Below are positions 1 to 6,164 of a DNA stretch of 11,390 nucleotides, piece after piece. The translations under genes were made by a program, and so were the position numbers. Origin of the DNA: Hydrogenophaga sp. (GTDB lineage Bacteria > Pseudomonadota > Gammaproteobacteria > Burkholderiales > Burkholderiaceae); the NCBI GenBank assembly GCA_025458545.1, contig JALOSH010000068.1:1-11390 (forward strand). Reading direction: 5' to 3'. The notes beneath the pieces are model-generated. The model was not told where the DNA came from and did no database searches. It saw only the letters and a program-made list of their open reading frames with translations. Positions within the stretch are counted from its first letter, which is position 1. Every line of letters begins with the position of its first letter.

Positions 1-225
1 CCATTCGGCGGGCGTGTAGGTTTTCATCGACAGCGCGTGCACTTCATCCGTCTTCATGCGGTCGCCCAGCGTGGCGTACACCCGCTGGTGGCGAGCGATC
101 GGGCGCTTGCCCTCGAACTCGGGCGAGACGATCACGGCGGCCCAGTGGCGGCCATCGCCGGTGACTTCGATGTGCTCACAGCTGAGGCCTGCGGCGATGA
201 GGTGTTGCAGTTGGTCGGCGGTCAT
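1..225 (-). CDS. ibaG: BolA/IbaG-family protein, 3' end cut by window edge
   Basis: A small BolA-fold protein of the IbaG type. The family partners with monothiol glutaredoxins in iron-sulfur and iron handling, and IbaG is linked to envelope and acid stress in E. coli. Seventy-five codons are visible from ATG at 225 to the left edge, with no stop. IbaG proteins are usually about 80 to 90 residues, so only a few C-terminal residues are missing. Visible hallmarks are the turn GDGRHW (residues 23-28), matching the GDG-S-H turn of E. coli IbaG, the BolA-typical HALS with His63, and the ending KTYTPAEW. It starts 10 bases after the ABC permease stop, so it is probably co-transcribed with that pair. 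The Shine-Dalgarno is weak. In E. coli ibaG directly follows mlaB and precedes murA, so murA may lie beyond the left edge (inference). The symbol rests on sequence type and neighbourhood; a generic BolA annotation would also be acceptable. Confidence 0.9.
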   Translation of the reverse strand, partial: MTADQLQHLIAAGLSCEHIEVTGDGRHWAAVIVSPEFEGKRPIARHQRVYATLGDRMKTDEVHALSMKTYTPAEW

Positions 226-235
226 GGGCTTGGAT

Positions 236-991
236 TCAGGGGCGGATTTTGTAGCCGCTGCGCAGCAGGTGGAGGGCCAGGGCGCTCACGGCGGCCAGCG
301 CGCCACCCACCAGCGCCAGGCTGAGCCAGGGCGACACATCGCTGACGCCGAAGAAGCCGTAGCGGAAGCCGTCGATCATGTAGAAGAACGGGTTGAGGTG
401 GCTCACCGTCTGCCACACATCGGGCAGCGAATGGATCGAGTAGAACACGCCCGAGAGGAAGGTCATGGGCACGATGACGAAGTTCTGGAACGCCGCCATC
501 TGGTCGAACTTCTCGGCCCACAGCCCGGCGATCACACCGAGCGCACCCAGCAAGGCTGCGCCCATGAAGCCGAACACCAGAATCCACAGCGGGGCGACCA
601 AGGTCGGCTGCGCGAACCACCAGGTGCACAGCATCACGCCCGCGCCCACGGCCAGACCGCGCAACACCGACGACCCGACGTAGGCCACGAACCAGGCGCG
701 GTGCGACAAGGGCGTGAGCAGCAAAAACACCAGGTTGCCCATCACCTTGCTCTGGATCAGCGAGCTGCTGCTGTTGGCAAACGCGTTCTGCAGCACGCTC
801 ATCATCACCAGGCCAGGCAACAGAAAAGCGGTGTAGCTGACCGAGTCGTACACCTGCACACGGCCTTCGAGCACGTGCCCGAAAATCATCATGTACAAAA
901 TAGCGGTGATCACCGGCGCGGCCACCGTCTGAAAGCCGACCTTCCAGAAGCGCAACACTTCCTTGTAGAGCAGCATCTGCCAGCCGGTCAT
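236..991 (-). CDS. ABC-2 type transporter permease (YadH-like)
   Basis: Inner-membrane permease of an ABC-2 type exporter, 251 residues, close to the roughly 255 of E. coli YadH. Hydrophobic segments likely to cross the membrane lie near residues 22-38, 55-70, 85-95, 105-126, 133-157, 166-186 and 222-243. The C-terminal block HLNPFFYMIDGFRYGFFG (residues 198-215) is the conserved ABC-2 signature region. The start is ATG at 991. It overlaps the ATPase stop in an ATGA arrangement (4 shared bases) and has a strong GGAGGGAG Shine-Dalgarno 7 bases upstream, so translation is probably coupled. The longer same-frame extension to 1402 is only an open frame inside the ATPase gene. The substrate cannot be read from sequence; ABC-2 families export polysaccharides, lipids or drugs. 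Its position between mlaB and ibaG suggests an envelope role, which is inference. Confidence 0.93.
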   Translation of the reverse strand: MTGWQMLLYKEVLRFWKVGFQTVAAPVITAILYMMIFGHVLEGRVQVYDSVSYTAFLLPGLVMMSVLQNAFANSSSSLIQSKVMGNLVFLLLTPLSHRAWFVAYVGSSVLRGLAVGAGVMLCTWWFAQPTLVAPLWILVFGFMGAALLGALGVIAGLWAEKFDQMAAFQNFVIVPMTFLSGVFYSIHSLPDVWQTVSHLNPFFYMIDGFRYGFFGVSDVSPWLSLALVGGALAAVSALALHLLRSGYKIRP

Positions 992-1926
992 GGGGTGGCT
1001 CCCTCCACCACACGGCGGGCCACATTGCTGCCCTCGATGACCTCGAGAAACACATCCTCCAGATCGGCCTTGCGCATTTCCACGTCTTCCACCCGCACAC
1101 CGGATTCGCGTGCGCTGGCCAGGATGCGTTCGACCGCCAGCGCATCGTTGGCGGGCAGCTGCACCACGCGACCGGTCACGCGCGCGATCGCTGCCAAGGC
1201 TTCGGGCAACACATCGTCGGTCTTGAATCGCAGCACGTTGGAGGCCGCCTGCTTGAGCAGATCGGAGGTGCGGTCGAGCGCCACCACTTCGCCCCGGTTG
1301 AGCATGGCAATGCGGCCACACAGGGCCTCGGCTTCTTCCAGGTAATGGGTGGTGAGCAGCACGGTGCTGCCCTGCTTGTTGAGCTGGCTGATGAACTGCC
1401 ACAGCGTCTGGCGCAGCTCCACGTCCACGCCAGCCGTTGGTTCGTCGAGCACGATCACCGGCGGCTTGTGCACCAGCGCTTGCGCTACCAGCACACGGCG
1501 TTTCATGCCGCCCGAGAGCTGCCGCATGTTGGCGCCCGCCTTGTCGGCCAGGCCCAGACCGGCGAGCAGCTCGTCGATCCAGGCATCGTTGTGGCGAATG
1601 CCGAAATAGCCCGACTGGAACCGCAGCGCTTCACGCACATTGAAGAAGGGATCGAACACCAGCTCTTGCGGCACCACACCGAGCGAGCGGCGAGCGGCCG
1701 GGTAATCGGTCTGCACGTCATGCCCATGCACCAGCACCCGACCACTGCTGGCGTGGGTGAGGCCCGCCAGGATGCTGATCAGGGTGGTTTTTCCCGCTCC
1801 GTTTGGGCCGAGCAATCCGAAGAATTCACCGGGCTGGACATCGAACGACACGCCTTTGAGCGCCTGCAGTTCACCGCGAGCGGTGGTGTAGGTCTTGGAA
1901 ACGTTCTGGAAAGAAACTGCGGGCAT
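988..1926 (-). CDS. ABC transporter ATP-binding protein (YadG-like)
   Basis: Cytoplasmic ATPase of the exporter, 312 residues, similar in length to E. coli YadG (about 308). All nucleotide-binding motifs are intact: Walker A GPNGAGKT (residues 40-47), Q-loop Gln87 in VVPQELV, signature LSGGMKRR (137-144), Walker B VIVLDEP (157-163) followed by TAGVD, and the switch His194 in TTHYLEEAE. After about residue 220 comes a C-terminal extension of the type found in ABC-2 exporter ATPases, ending in a conserved-looking DLEDVFLEV stretch. I chose ATG at 1926 because the protein MPAVSFQNVSKTY begins there as family members do. The frame stays open up to 2250, but that part overlaps mlaB. No clear Shine-Dalgarno precedes 1926. 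A 130-base gap with a candidate promoter separates it from mlaB, so it may head its own transcript with the permease and ibaG. Confidence 0.94.
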   Translation of the reverse strand: MPAVSFQNVSKTYTTARGELQALKGVSFDVQPGEFFGLLGPNGAGKTTLISILAGLTHASSGRVLVHGHDVQTDYPAARRSLGVVPQELVFDPFFNVREALRFQSGYFGIRHNDAWIDELLAGLGLADKAGANMRQLSGGMKRRVLVAQALVHKPPVIVLDEPTAGVDVELRQTLWQFISQLNKQGSTVLLTTHYLEEAEALCGRIAMLNRGEVVALDRTSDLLKQAASNVLRFKTDDVLPEALAAIARVTGRVVQLPANDALAVERILASARESGVRVEDVEMRKADLEDVFLEVIEGSNVARRVVEGATP

Positions 1927-1977
1927 GGCGGGTGCGGGACCACGGGGATCGCCAGCCACACGACCAGGACATCTGGC

Positions 1978-2020
1978 GGCGGCGGGACAACCCGCTATTT
2001 TAGGTGAAGCCCCCGCCGCC
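1978..2020. repeat. 9-bp perfect inverted repeat flanking the candidate -10 box
   Basis: GGCGGCGGG at 1978-1986 and its exact reverse complement CCCGCCGCC at 2012-2020 are separated by 25 bases that contain the TAAAAT box. A second, smaller hairpin, GCGGG-ACAA-CCCGC (1982-1995), overlaps the left arm. The arms are built of GGC triplets, which are common in such GC-rich DNA. It could be an operator or a transcript-leader structure, or chance. Confidence 0.4.
1997..2002 (-). promoter_or_regulatory. Candidate -10 box (TAAAAT) upstream of the ABC exporter pair
   Basis: Read on the minus strand, TAAAAT matches the sigma-70 -10 consensus at five of six positions. It stands in the only A/T-rich spot of an otherwise very GC-rich 130-base gap between mlaB and the ATPase gene. 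A start site near 1990 would leave a leader of about 64 bases before ATG 1926. The -35 region is poor: at 17-base spacing it reads GGCAAG. The call rests on the -10 hexamer and the position alone. Confidence 0.35.
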
Positions 2021-2027
2021 TTGCCGG

Positions 2028-2046
2028 GCAGGGACAAGGCCCCTGC
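2028..2046 (-). other. Stem-loop just downstream of the mlaB stop codon
   Basis: GCAGGG (2028-2033) and CCCTGC (2041-2046) form a 6-bp stem with a 7-base loop, beginning 10 bases after the mlaB stop. No T-run follows on the minus strand, so it is not a canonical intrinsic terminator. It may stabilise the 3' end of the mla message or do nothing. Confidence 0.3.
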
Positions 2047-2056
2047 TCCTGGCCGA

Positions 2057-2347
2057 TCAGACCGCCAGCAGCTCCTGCACGCCGTAAAGCTGCACCAGAT
2101 CGCGCAGGCGCTGAGGCGCCTGCTGGACCAGCAGGGTCTTGCCCTGTGGTTGCAGCCAACGCCGCAACTCCAGCAGCAGCGCCACGGCCGAGGTGTCGAA
2201 CTCGTGCAGCGCGCTGGCATCGATCCGCACTTGCGGACCCGGCTGCGCAACCAAAGCCTGTCTCAGTTGTGCCAGCGTGGGCACCACCTGCTCCAGCGTC
2301 AGACGCTCGGGCAGGGTGGCGGGCTGCAGCGCCAAGGTGTCGGACAT
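2057..2347 (-). CDS. mlaB: MlaB, STAS-domain subunit of the Mla phospholipid ABC transporter
   Basis: Small cytoplasmic STAS protein of 96 residues, about the length of E. coli MlaB. It binds the MlaF ATPase and is needed for assembly and activity of the MlaFEDB complex at the inner membrane. The STAS core is visible: strand VRIDASAL (40-47), then the phosphorylation-site-like loop FDTSAVALLLEL (50-61), whose Thr52/Ser53 sit where E. coli MlaB has its functional threonine. The start is ATG at 2347, 12 bases after the mlaC stop. The mlaC stop TGAGG itself supplies a GAGG ribosome-binding site about 10 bases upstream, consistent with coupled translation. It is the last gene of the mla run. Sequence similarity among STAS proteins is low, so the assignment leans partly on its place in the operon. 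Confidence 0.9.
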   Translation of the reverse strand: MSDTLALQPATLPERLTLEQVVPTLAQLRQALVAQPGPQVRIDASALHEFDTSAVALLLELRRWLQPQGKTLLVQQAPQRLRDLVQLYGVQELLAV

Positions 2348-2359
2348 CGCTGGATGGCC

Positions 2360-2983
2360 TCAGCTGGCTTTGCCGCCGGCTTTGTTGCGCTGGGCCAGGG
2401 TGGCGATCAGACCGTCGATGCCCTTGCTGTTGATTTCTTGCGCGAACTGGGTCCGGTAGGTTTCCACCAGCCAGACGCCCAACACGTTCAGGTCGTAGAT
2501 CTTCCAGCCGTCGGGGGTTTTTTCGAGCCGATAGTCGAGCTGGATGGGTTCACCCCGGCCACGCACTTCGGACCGGACCACCACCTCGGTGTCTTCCGGC
2601 TTGGCGCGCAGGGGCCTGAACGTCACGGTCTGGTCCTTGACCTCGCCAAGTGCGCCGGAGTAGGTCCGCACCAGCAGTGTCTTGAACTCTTCTTGCAGCT
2701 GCTGTTGCTGCGCTGGCGTGGCCTGGCGCCAGAAACGCCCCACGGCCGAAGCCGTCATGCGGGAGAAGTTCACGCTGGGCATGATCTTGCTGTCCACCAG
2801 GGCCACGATGCGGCCGACGTCGCCCTTCTGAATCGCCGGGTCGGCCTTGACCGCCGCCATCACCTCGCCCGAGATGCGCTGCACCAAGGCATCGGGTGCT
2901 TCGTTCGAAGCGAACACCAGCGGCGAAATGGCCAGGGCCAATACCGCAAACAAGCGAGAAAACCAATGGCGTCGTTGAATCAT
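2360..2983 (-). CDS. mlaC: MlaC, periplasmic phospholipid-binding carrier
   Basis: Soluble periplasmic carrier of 207 residues that ferries phospholipids between the MlaA complex in the outer membrane and MlaFEDB in the inner membrane. An N-terminal Sec signal peptide is clear: basic start MIQRRHW, hydrophobic core to about residue 24, and a likely cleavage after VFA (residue 25). Family blocks follow: VNFSRMTASAVGRFWRQATP (71-90), EEFKTLLVRTYSGAL (98-112), and the C-terminal KIYDLNVLGVWLVETYRTQF (161-180). I chose ATG at 2983 because it begins the signal peptide and has AAAGGA about 8 bases upstream. The frame stays open to 3124, but that extension overlaps the end of mlaA and has no signal-peptide character. 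A 124-base gap precedes it, the second-longest gap in the operon region, and 12 bases separate it from mlaB. Confidence 0.96.
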   Translation of the reverse strand: MIQRRHWFSRLFAVLALAISPLVFASNEAPDALVQRISGEVMAAVKADPAIQKGDVGRIVALVDSKIMPSVNFSRMTASAVGRFWRQATPAQQQQLQEEFKTLLVRTYSGALGEVKDQTVTFRPLRAKPEDTEVVVRSEVRGRGEPIQLDYRLEKTPDGWKIYDLNVLGVWLVETYRTQFAQEINSKGIDGLIATLAQRNKAGGKAS

Positions 2984-3107
2984 CTGAAGGTCCTTTCGTT
3001 GGCAAGAGGCCTGCTGACTGCTCAGCCCGGTCTTGTGACCGGGACTGTACGTCACCGGTTCCGTACCTTGTGTATCGGTTGTGTAATTGTTCGGTATCGC
3101 AACGGCG
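2984..3107 (-). other. mlaA-mlaC intergenic region with a strong stem-loop
   Basis: This 124-base gap breaks the otherwise tight operon. CCCGGTC (3026-3032) and GACCGGG (3037-3043) form a perfect 7-bp stem with a 4-base loop. CAG (3023-3025) and CTG (3045-3047) extend it past one bulged A to 10 bp. No T-run follows in the direction of transcription. At 3068-3100 lie three degenerate 11-bp units, two of which start with TTGTGTA on the plus strand. The stem-loop could tune the ratio of MlaC/MlaB to the upstream genes by pausing, RNA processing or message stability (inference). I see no convincing promoter. Confidence 0.5.
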
Positions 3108-3845
3108 TCACTTGGGCGCTGCACCGTTGCCGTTGTTCAGACCCGATCCCTCATCGATCAGGTCTTCGATCTGGGTTTCCCTGCGCTGCAGGTAGAAATC
3201 TCGCGTGAAGCTGTATTTGTCCAGCGCGGCGCCTTCCAGCATGGTGGTGGCGCGCAGCAGGTTGGCCCGCGTCTCCACCGCACGCAACACGGTGAGCGAG
3301 TTGCGGACGGGAATGTCGTTGATGCGAGAGACCAGGTCACCACTGGACTCGATGCTGAAACCGGCGGCGTCGCGGAAGGACGACGGACCAAAGATCGGCA
3401 ACACCAGGTAGGGGCCGGGTGGCACACCCCAACGGCCCAGGGTCTGGCCAAAATCGAGTCGCGTGCGCTCGATGCCCATTTCGGAGGCGATGTCGAGGAC
3501 GCCGCCCAGACCAAAAACGGTGTTGACGCTGACCCGCAAGCCGTTTTCTGCGGCCGCCTGTGGTTTGAGCTGCAGCGAGGCGTTGACGAAGGACCAGACG
3601 TCGCGCAGGTTGTCGAAGAAGTTGTTCACGCCCGTGCGCACCAGGTCGGGTGTCACGTCGCGGTAAACGGTGGCCACAGGCTTGAGCACCGCGCTGTCCA
3701 CCGCATCGTTGAAACGGGTCACGCCCCGGTTGAGCGGTTCCAGCGGGTCACGCGGGTTGGCGTCGGGCCCGGTGGCGCAGCCCGACAGCACCGCGGCGAG
3801 CGCGATGAGAACCGCATGGACCCCTTGTCTGCTGAGCATGATCAT
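3108..3845 (-). CDS. mlaA: MlaA (VacJ), outer-membrane lipoprotein of the Mla pathway
   Basis: Outer-membrane lipoprotein of 245 residues that removes mislocalised phospholipids from the outer leaflet and passes them to MlaC. It carries a lipoprotein signal peptide with lipobox LSGC, Cys23 being the lipidated residue. Position +2 is Ala, compatible with outer-membrane sorting. Family blocks are DPLEPLNR (33-40), NNFFDNLRDVWSFVNASLQ (74-92), FGQTLGRWGVPPGPYLVLP (132-150) and FGPSSFRD (152-159). I chose ATG at 3845 because AAGGGGG lies 5 bases upstream and it places the signal peptide at the N-terminus. A second ATG at 3839 is possible. A GTG at 3896, overlapping the mlaD stop, would add 17 polar residues before the signal and is less likely. 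In E. coli this gene is unlinked to mlaFEDCB; here it sits between mlaD and mlaC. Confidence 0.96.
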   Translation of the reverse strand: MIMLSRQGVHAVLIALAAVLSGCATGPDANPRDPLEPLNRGVTRFNDAVDSAVLKPVATVYRDVTPDLVRTGVNNFFDNLRDVWSFVNASLQLKPQAAAENGLRVSVNTVFGLGGVLDIASEMGIERTRLDFGQTLGRWGVPPGPYLVLPIFGPSSFRDAAGFSIESSGDLVSRINDIPVRNSLTVLRAVETRANLLRATTMLEGAALDKYSFTRDFYLQRRETQIEDLIDEGSGLNNGNGAAPK

Positions 3846-3892
3846 GCCGACCCCCTTGGGAGAAACATCCCTGTTGTTGGTTGCCCGGCCGC

Positions 3893-4378
3893 TCACTGCG
3901 GCGCTGGTTCGGATTTGCCTCCGTCGGCCGCCCTGTTGAACAGGAACTGCCCGATCAGGTTCTCCAGCACCACGGCCGACTGCGTCTGCGTGATGACATC
4001 GCCGTTGGCCAGGTTGTTGGGATCGCCACCGGGTTCGATACCGATGTACTGGTCGCCCAGCAGGCCCGAAGTCAGGATTTTGGCCGACGAATCTTTGGGG
4101 AACAGGACGTCTTTGCGGATTTCCATGGTCGCCACGCCCTGGAAGGTCTGGGAGTCGAAGACGACGCTGGTGACGCGCCCCACGTTCACACCCGCCGAGC
4201 GCACCGGAGCGCGGCTCTTGAGGCCGCCGATGTTGTCGAAGCGCGCCTGGACGGTGTAGGAGTCGCCCCCGTCGGTGAAACTGGCCAGGTTGGCGGCCTT
4301 GAGGGCCAGGAACAGCAGGGCCAGCGCGCCGATCAGGACGAACAGGCCAACAAAGACTTCGGTGCTTTTTTTGTTCAT
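3893..4378 (-). CDS. mlaD: MlaD, MCE-domain subunit of the Mla transporter
   Basis: Single-pass inner-membrane protein of 161 residues whose periplasmic MCE domain forms the hexameric ring through which phospholipids pass between MlaE and MlaC. A short cytoplasmic start (MNKKSTE) is followed by one transmembrane helix (about residues 8-28). The MCE domain then runs from about residue 40 to 117, with YTVQARFDNIGGLK, APVRSAGVNVGRV and the late ILTSGLLGDQYIGIEPGG block. The tail from about 135 (ENLIGQFLFNRA) fits the helix that lines the ring pore. Length fits the single-MCE MlaD class. ATG at 4378 has GGGAG 6 bases upstream, and the gene starts 13 bases after the mlaE stop, so the two are surely co-transcribed. 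Confidence 0.96.
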   Translation of the reverse strand: MNKKSTEVFVGLFVLIGALALLFLALKAANLASFTDGGDSYTVQARFDNIGGLKSRAPVRSAGVNVGRVTSVVFDSQTFQGVATMEIRKDVLFPKDSSAKILTSGLLGDQYIGIEPGGDPNNLANGDVITQTQSAVVLENLIGQFLFNRAADGGKSEPAPQ

Positions 4379-4391
4379 GGGTTCTCCCGAA

Positions 4392-5171
4392 TCAAGGGGT
4401 CGAAAACATCAAGGCGGTGAGGATGAAGTCCATGGCCAGGATGCCCAGGGAAGCGGTCACAACGGTGCGGGTGGTGGCGTAGGCCACGCCCTCGGGCGTG
4501 GCTTCGGTTTCATAGCCCTGGTACAGCGCCACAGCGGTGCAGATGACGCCGAACACCGCGCTCTTGACCACGCCGTTGCCCACGTCGCGCCAGACGTCCA
4601 CCCCGTTTTGCTGGATGGACCAGAAGTTGCCCGAATCGATCCCGATCAGCAGCACCGCCACCACATAGGCACCCAGGATGCCGACGGCGGAAAACAGCGC
4701 CGCCAGCAAGGGCATGGACACGATGCCGCCGAGAAAACGCGGCGCCAGCACGCGGGCTTTGGGGTCGATGGCCATCAGCTCCATGGCAGCGATCTGCTCA
4801 CCCGCTTTCATGAGGCCAATCTCGGCGGTGAGCGAGGTGCCGGCGCGGCCGGCAAACAGCAGCGCGGTCACCACCGGACCCAGCTCGCGCACCAGCGCCA
4901 GATTCACGATCAGGCCCAGCGACTCGGCCGCACCGTAGGTGGTGAGCGCGTAATACATCTGCAGCGCGAGCACAAAACCGACCGCTAGGCCAGAGGCCAG
5001 GATGATGACCAGCGAGCGGTTGCCGATGGCGTGGATCTGGGCGATCACCAGGCCTGGGCGCGCCGCTGCCGCCGGCAAAGCCCGCAGCAGGTCCAGGAAA
5101 AACAGGGCACCACGGCCCCAGCTGGCCATGACCGCCAGCGAGCGACTGCCCAGCCATTGCAGTGCGTTCAT
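4392..5171 (-). CDS. mlaE: MlaE, permease subunit of the Mla phospholipid transporter
   Basis: Integral inner-membrane permease of 259 residues, the expected size for MlaE. It forms the transmembrane core with MlaF below and the MlaD ring above. The MlaE-family signature is intact: ALVRELGPVVTALLFAGRAG (92-111), then SLTAEIGLMKAGEQIAAMEL (113-132), where the permease contacts the ATPase. It continues with IDPKARVLAPRFLGG (135-149). Hydrophobic segments are near 52-78, 98-112, 148-176, 203-220 and 235-257. ATG at 5171 has GGGAG about 9 bases upstream. A 61-base gap separates it from mlaF, with nothing recognisable beyond the ribosome-binding site. Confidence 0.96.
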   Translation of the reverse strand: MNALQWLGSRSLAVMASWGRGALFFLDLLRALPAAAARPGLVIAQIHAIGNRSLVIILASGLAVGFVLALQMYYALTTYGAAESLGLIVNLALVRELGPVVTALLFAGRAGTSLTAEIGLMKAGEQIAAMELMAIDPKARVLAPRFLGGIVSMPLLAALFSAVGILGAYVVAVLLIGIDSGNFWSIQQNGVDVWRDVGNGVVKSAVFGVICTAVALYQGYETEATPEGVAYATTRTVVTASLGILAMDFILTALMFSTP

Positions 5172-5232
5172 GGCTGGAACTCCCTGATGCGGGTGGTGGC
5201 TCGAACAATCCCGAAGCAGCCGCGTGCCGTGC

Positions 5233-6048
5233 TCATGCCGAAGCCCTCAGCCCAAAGTCTTGCGCCACCGGGGGAGCCGGGTAATGGAATTTGACCGGAC
5301 CGTCCGGCTCGCCACGCACAAACTGACGCACCTCGGGCTCGCTGCTGGCCATCAGCTCGGCCGGCGTGCCCTGCGCCACGACACGCCCTCCGGTGGCGAG
5401 CAGCACCACCCAGTCGCTGATGGCCATGCATTGCGGCACGTCGTGCGAGATCAGCAGCGTGGTCGTGCCGGTGACGTCGGTCAGCGTGCGGATCAGCTTG
5501 GCCGCCACGCCCATGGACACCAGATCGAGGCCGGCAAAGGGCTCGTCGTACATGATGAGTTCGGGGTCGAGCGCGATGGCGCGGGCCAGCGCGACGCGCC
5601 GGGCCATGCCGCCCGAGACCTCGCTGATCTTGAGGCTGGCCGCACCGCGCAGACCGACCGCGTTGAGCTTCATGAGCACGATGTCGCGGATCAGCACTTC
5701 CGGGAGGTCGGTCATCTCGCGCAGCGGAAAGGCCACGTTGTCAAACACATTGAGGTCGGTGAACAAGGCGCCGAACTGGAACAGCATGCCCAACCGACGG
5801 CGCAGTCGAAACAGCTGCGGTTTGTCGTGGGTGTTGACAACTTCACCATCGAACACGACCCGACCGCTGTTGGCCGCGTGCACGCCACCGATGAGGCGCA
5901 GCAGCGTGGTCTTGCCACAGCCCGAGCCGCCCAGCACCGCCGTGACCTTGCCACGGGCGAAGGTCAACGACAGGTCGTTGAGGATCGTCCGCCGGCTGTC
6001 GTAGCCGAAGGTGACGTGGTCGATCTCGATGAAGGGTTTGTCGCTCAT
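5233..6048 (-). CDS. mlaF: MlaF, ATP-binding subunit of the Mla phospholipid transporter
   Basis: Cytoplasmic ATPase that powers the MlaFEDB lipid transporter, 271 residues, matching the family. Intact motifs: Walker A GGSGCGKT (residues 40-47), Q-loop Gln91 in MLFQFGALF, signature VSGGMARR (144-151), Walker B LIMYDEP (164-170) followed by FAGLD, and switch His202 in LISHDV. The FQFGALF-TDLNVFDNVAFPL stretch (90-109) is typical of MlaF rather than of general ABC importers. The C-terminal extension after about residue 240 fits the segment that contacts MlaB and the neighbouring MlaF. ATG at 6048 begins MSDKPFIEIDHVTFGY as expected. No good Shine-Dalgarno precedes it, which is unusual in this window. 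It is the first mla gene, 197 bases after gltD, so a promoter is expected in that gap. Confidence 0.96.
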   Translation of the reverse strand: MSDKPFIEIDHVTFGYDSRRTILNDLSLTFARGKVTAVLGGSGCGKTTLLRLIGGVHAANSGRVVFDGEVVNTHDKPQLFRLRRRLGMLFQFGALFTDLNVFDNVAFPLREMTDLPEVLIRDIVLMKLNAVGLRGAASLKISEVSGGMARRVALARAIALDPELIMYDEPFAGLDLVSMGVAAKLIRTLTDVTGTTTLLISHDVPQCMAISDWVVLLATGGRVVAQGTPAELMASSEPEVRQFVRGEPDGPVKFHYPAPPVAQDFGLRASA

Positions 6049-6108
6049 GGGTGGTCTGCAGGACCGAGAATTGTCGCATGAGGGTAAGCCCTTAGGACTT
6101 CGGGCCTA
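6049..6108 (-). promoter_or_regulatory. mlaF leader: weak -10 candidate and a stem-loop
   Basis: Directly upstream of mlaF the minus strand carries GACAAT (6070-6075), which could serve as a -10 box but has no recognisable -35. Next to it, TAGGCCC and GGGCTTA (6102-6108 and 6085-6091) can pair in RNA as 7 bp with one G-U and a 10-base loop. If GACAAT were the -10 box, the stem-loop would lie upstream of the start site and act in DNA, not RNA. The call rests on location and a poor motif match. Confidence 0.25.
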
Positions 6109-6164
6109 TTGCCAGCCCCAGCCCAGGGACTCAGAACGTCGCCTGAGCGGAGTGTCCCACCCAG

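Noticed and set aside
56..1345. Long plus-strand open frame of 429 codons
   Set aside because: It lies antisense to three well-supported minus-strand genes, is His/Arg/Gln-rich with no recognisable domain, and is the usual shadow of GC-rich codon use.
2021..2056. Intrinsic terminator after mlaB
   Set aside because: A 6-bp stem is present but no T-run follows on the minus strand, so I list it only as a stem-loop.
1927..2250. N-terminal extension of the ABC ATPase into mlaB
   Set aside because: The extension overlaps mlaB by about 190 bases, is Cys/Arg/Trp-rich and unlike any ATPase N-terminus; the family start is at 1926.
3060..3107. Promoter for mlaC in the A/T-richer part of the mlaA-mlaC gap
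   Set aside because: TTGCGA could be a -35, but no -10 hexamer lies at 16-18 bases; the best matches are too weak to call.
2984..3124. Upstream start for mlaC at 3124
   Set aside because: It would put 47 polar residues before a textbook signal peptide and overlap mlaA; the ATG at 2983 has a good ribosome-binding site.
1895..3208. Plus-strand open frame of 437 codons
   Set aside because: It runs antisense through mlaB, mlaC and parts of both neighbours. Its composition is shadow-like and no family is recognisable.
3846..3896. GTG start for mlaA overlapping the mlaD stop
   Set aside because: It would place 17 polar residues ahead of the lipoprotein signal; ATG 3845 has AAGGGGG at good spacing. 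It remains a weaker alternative.
3087..4259. Plus-strand open frame of 390 codons
   Set aside because: It is antisense to mlaA and mlaD, both of which have clear family motifs; no domain is visible in this frame.
5224..6081. Plus-strand open frame of 285 codons
   Set aside because: It mirrors mlaF almost exactly and shows only His/Asp/Gln-rich shadow composition.
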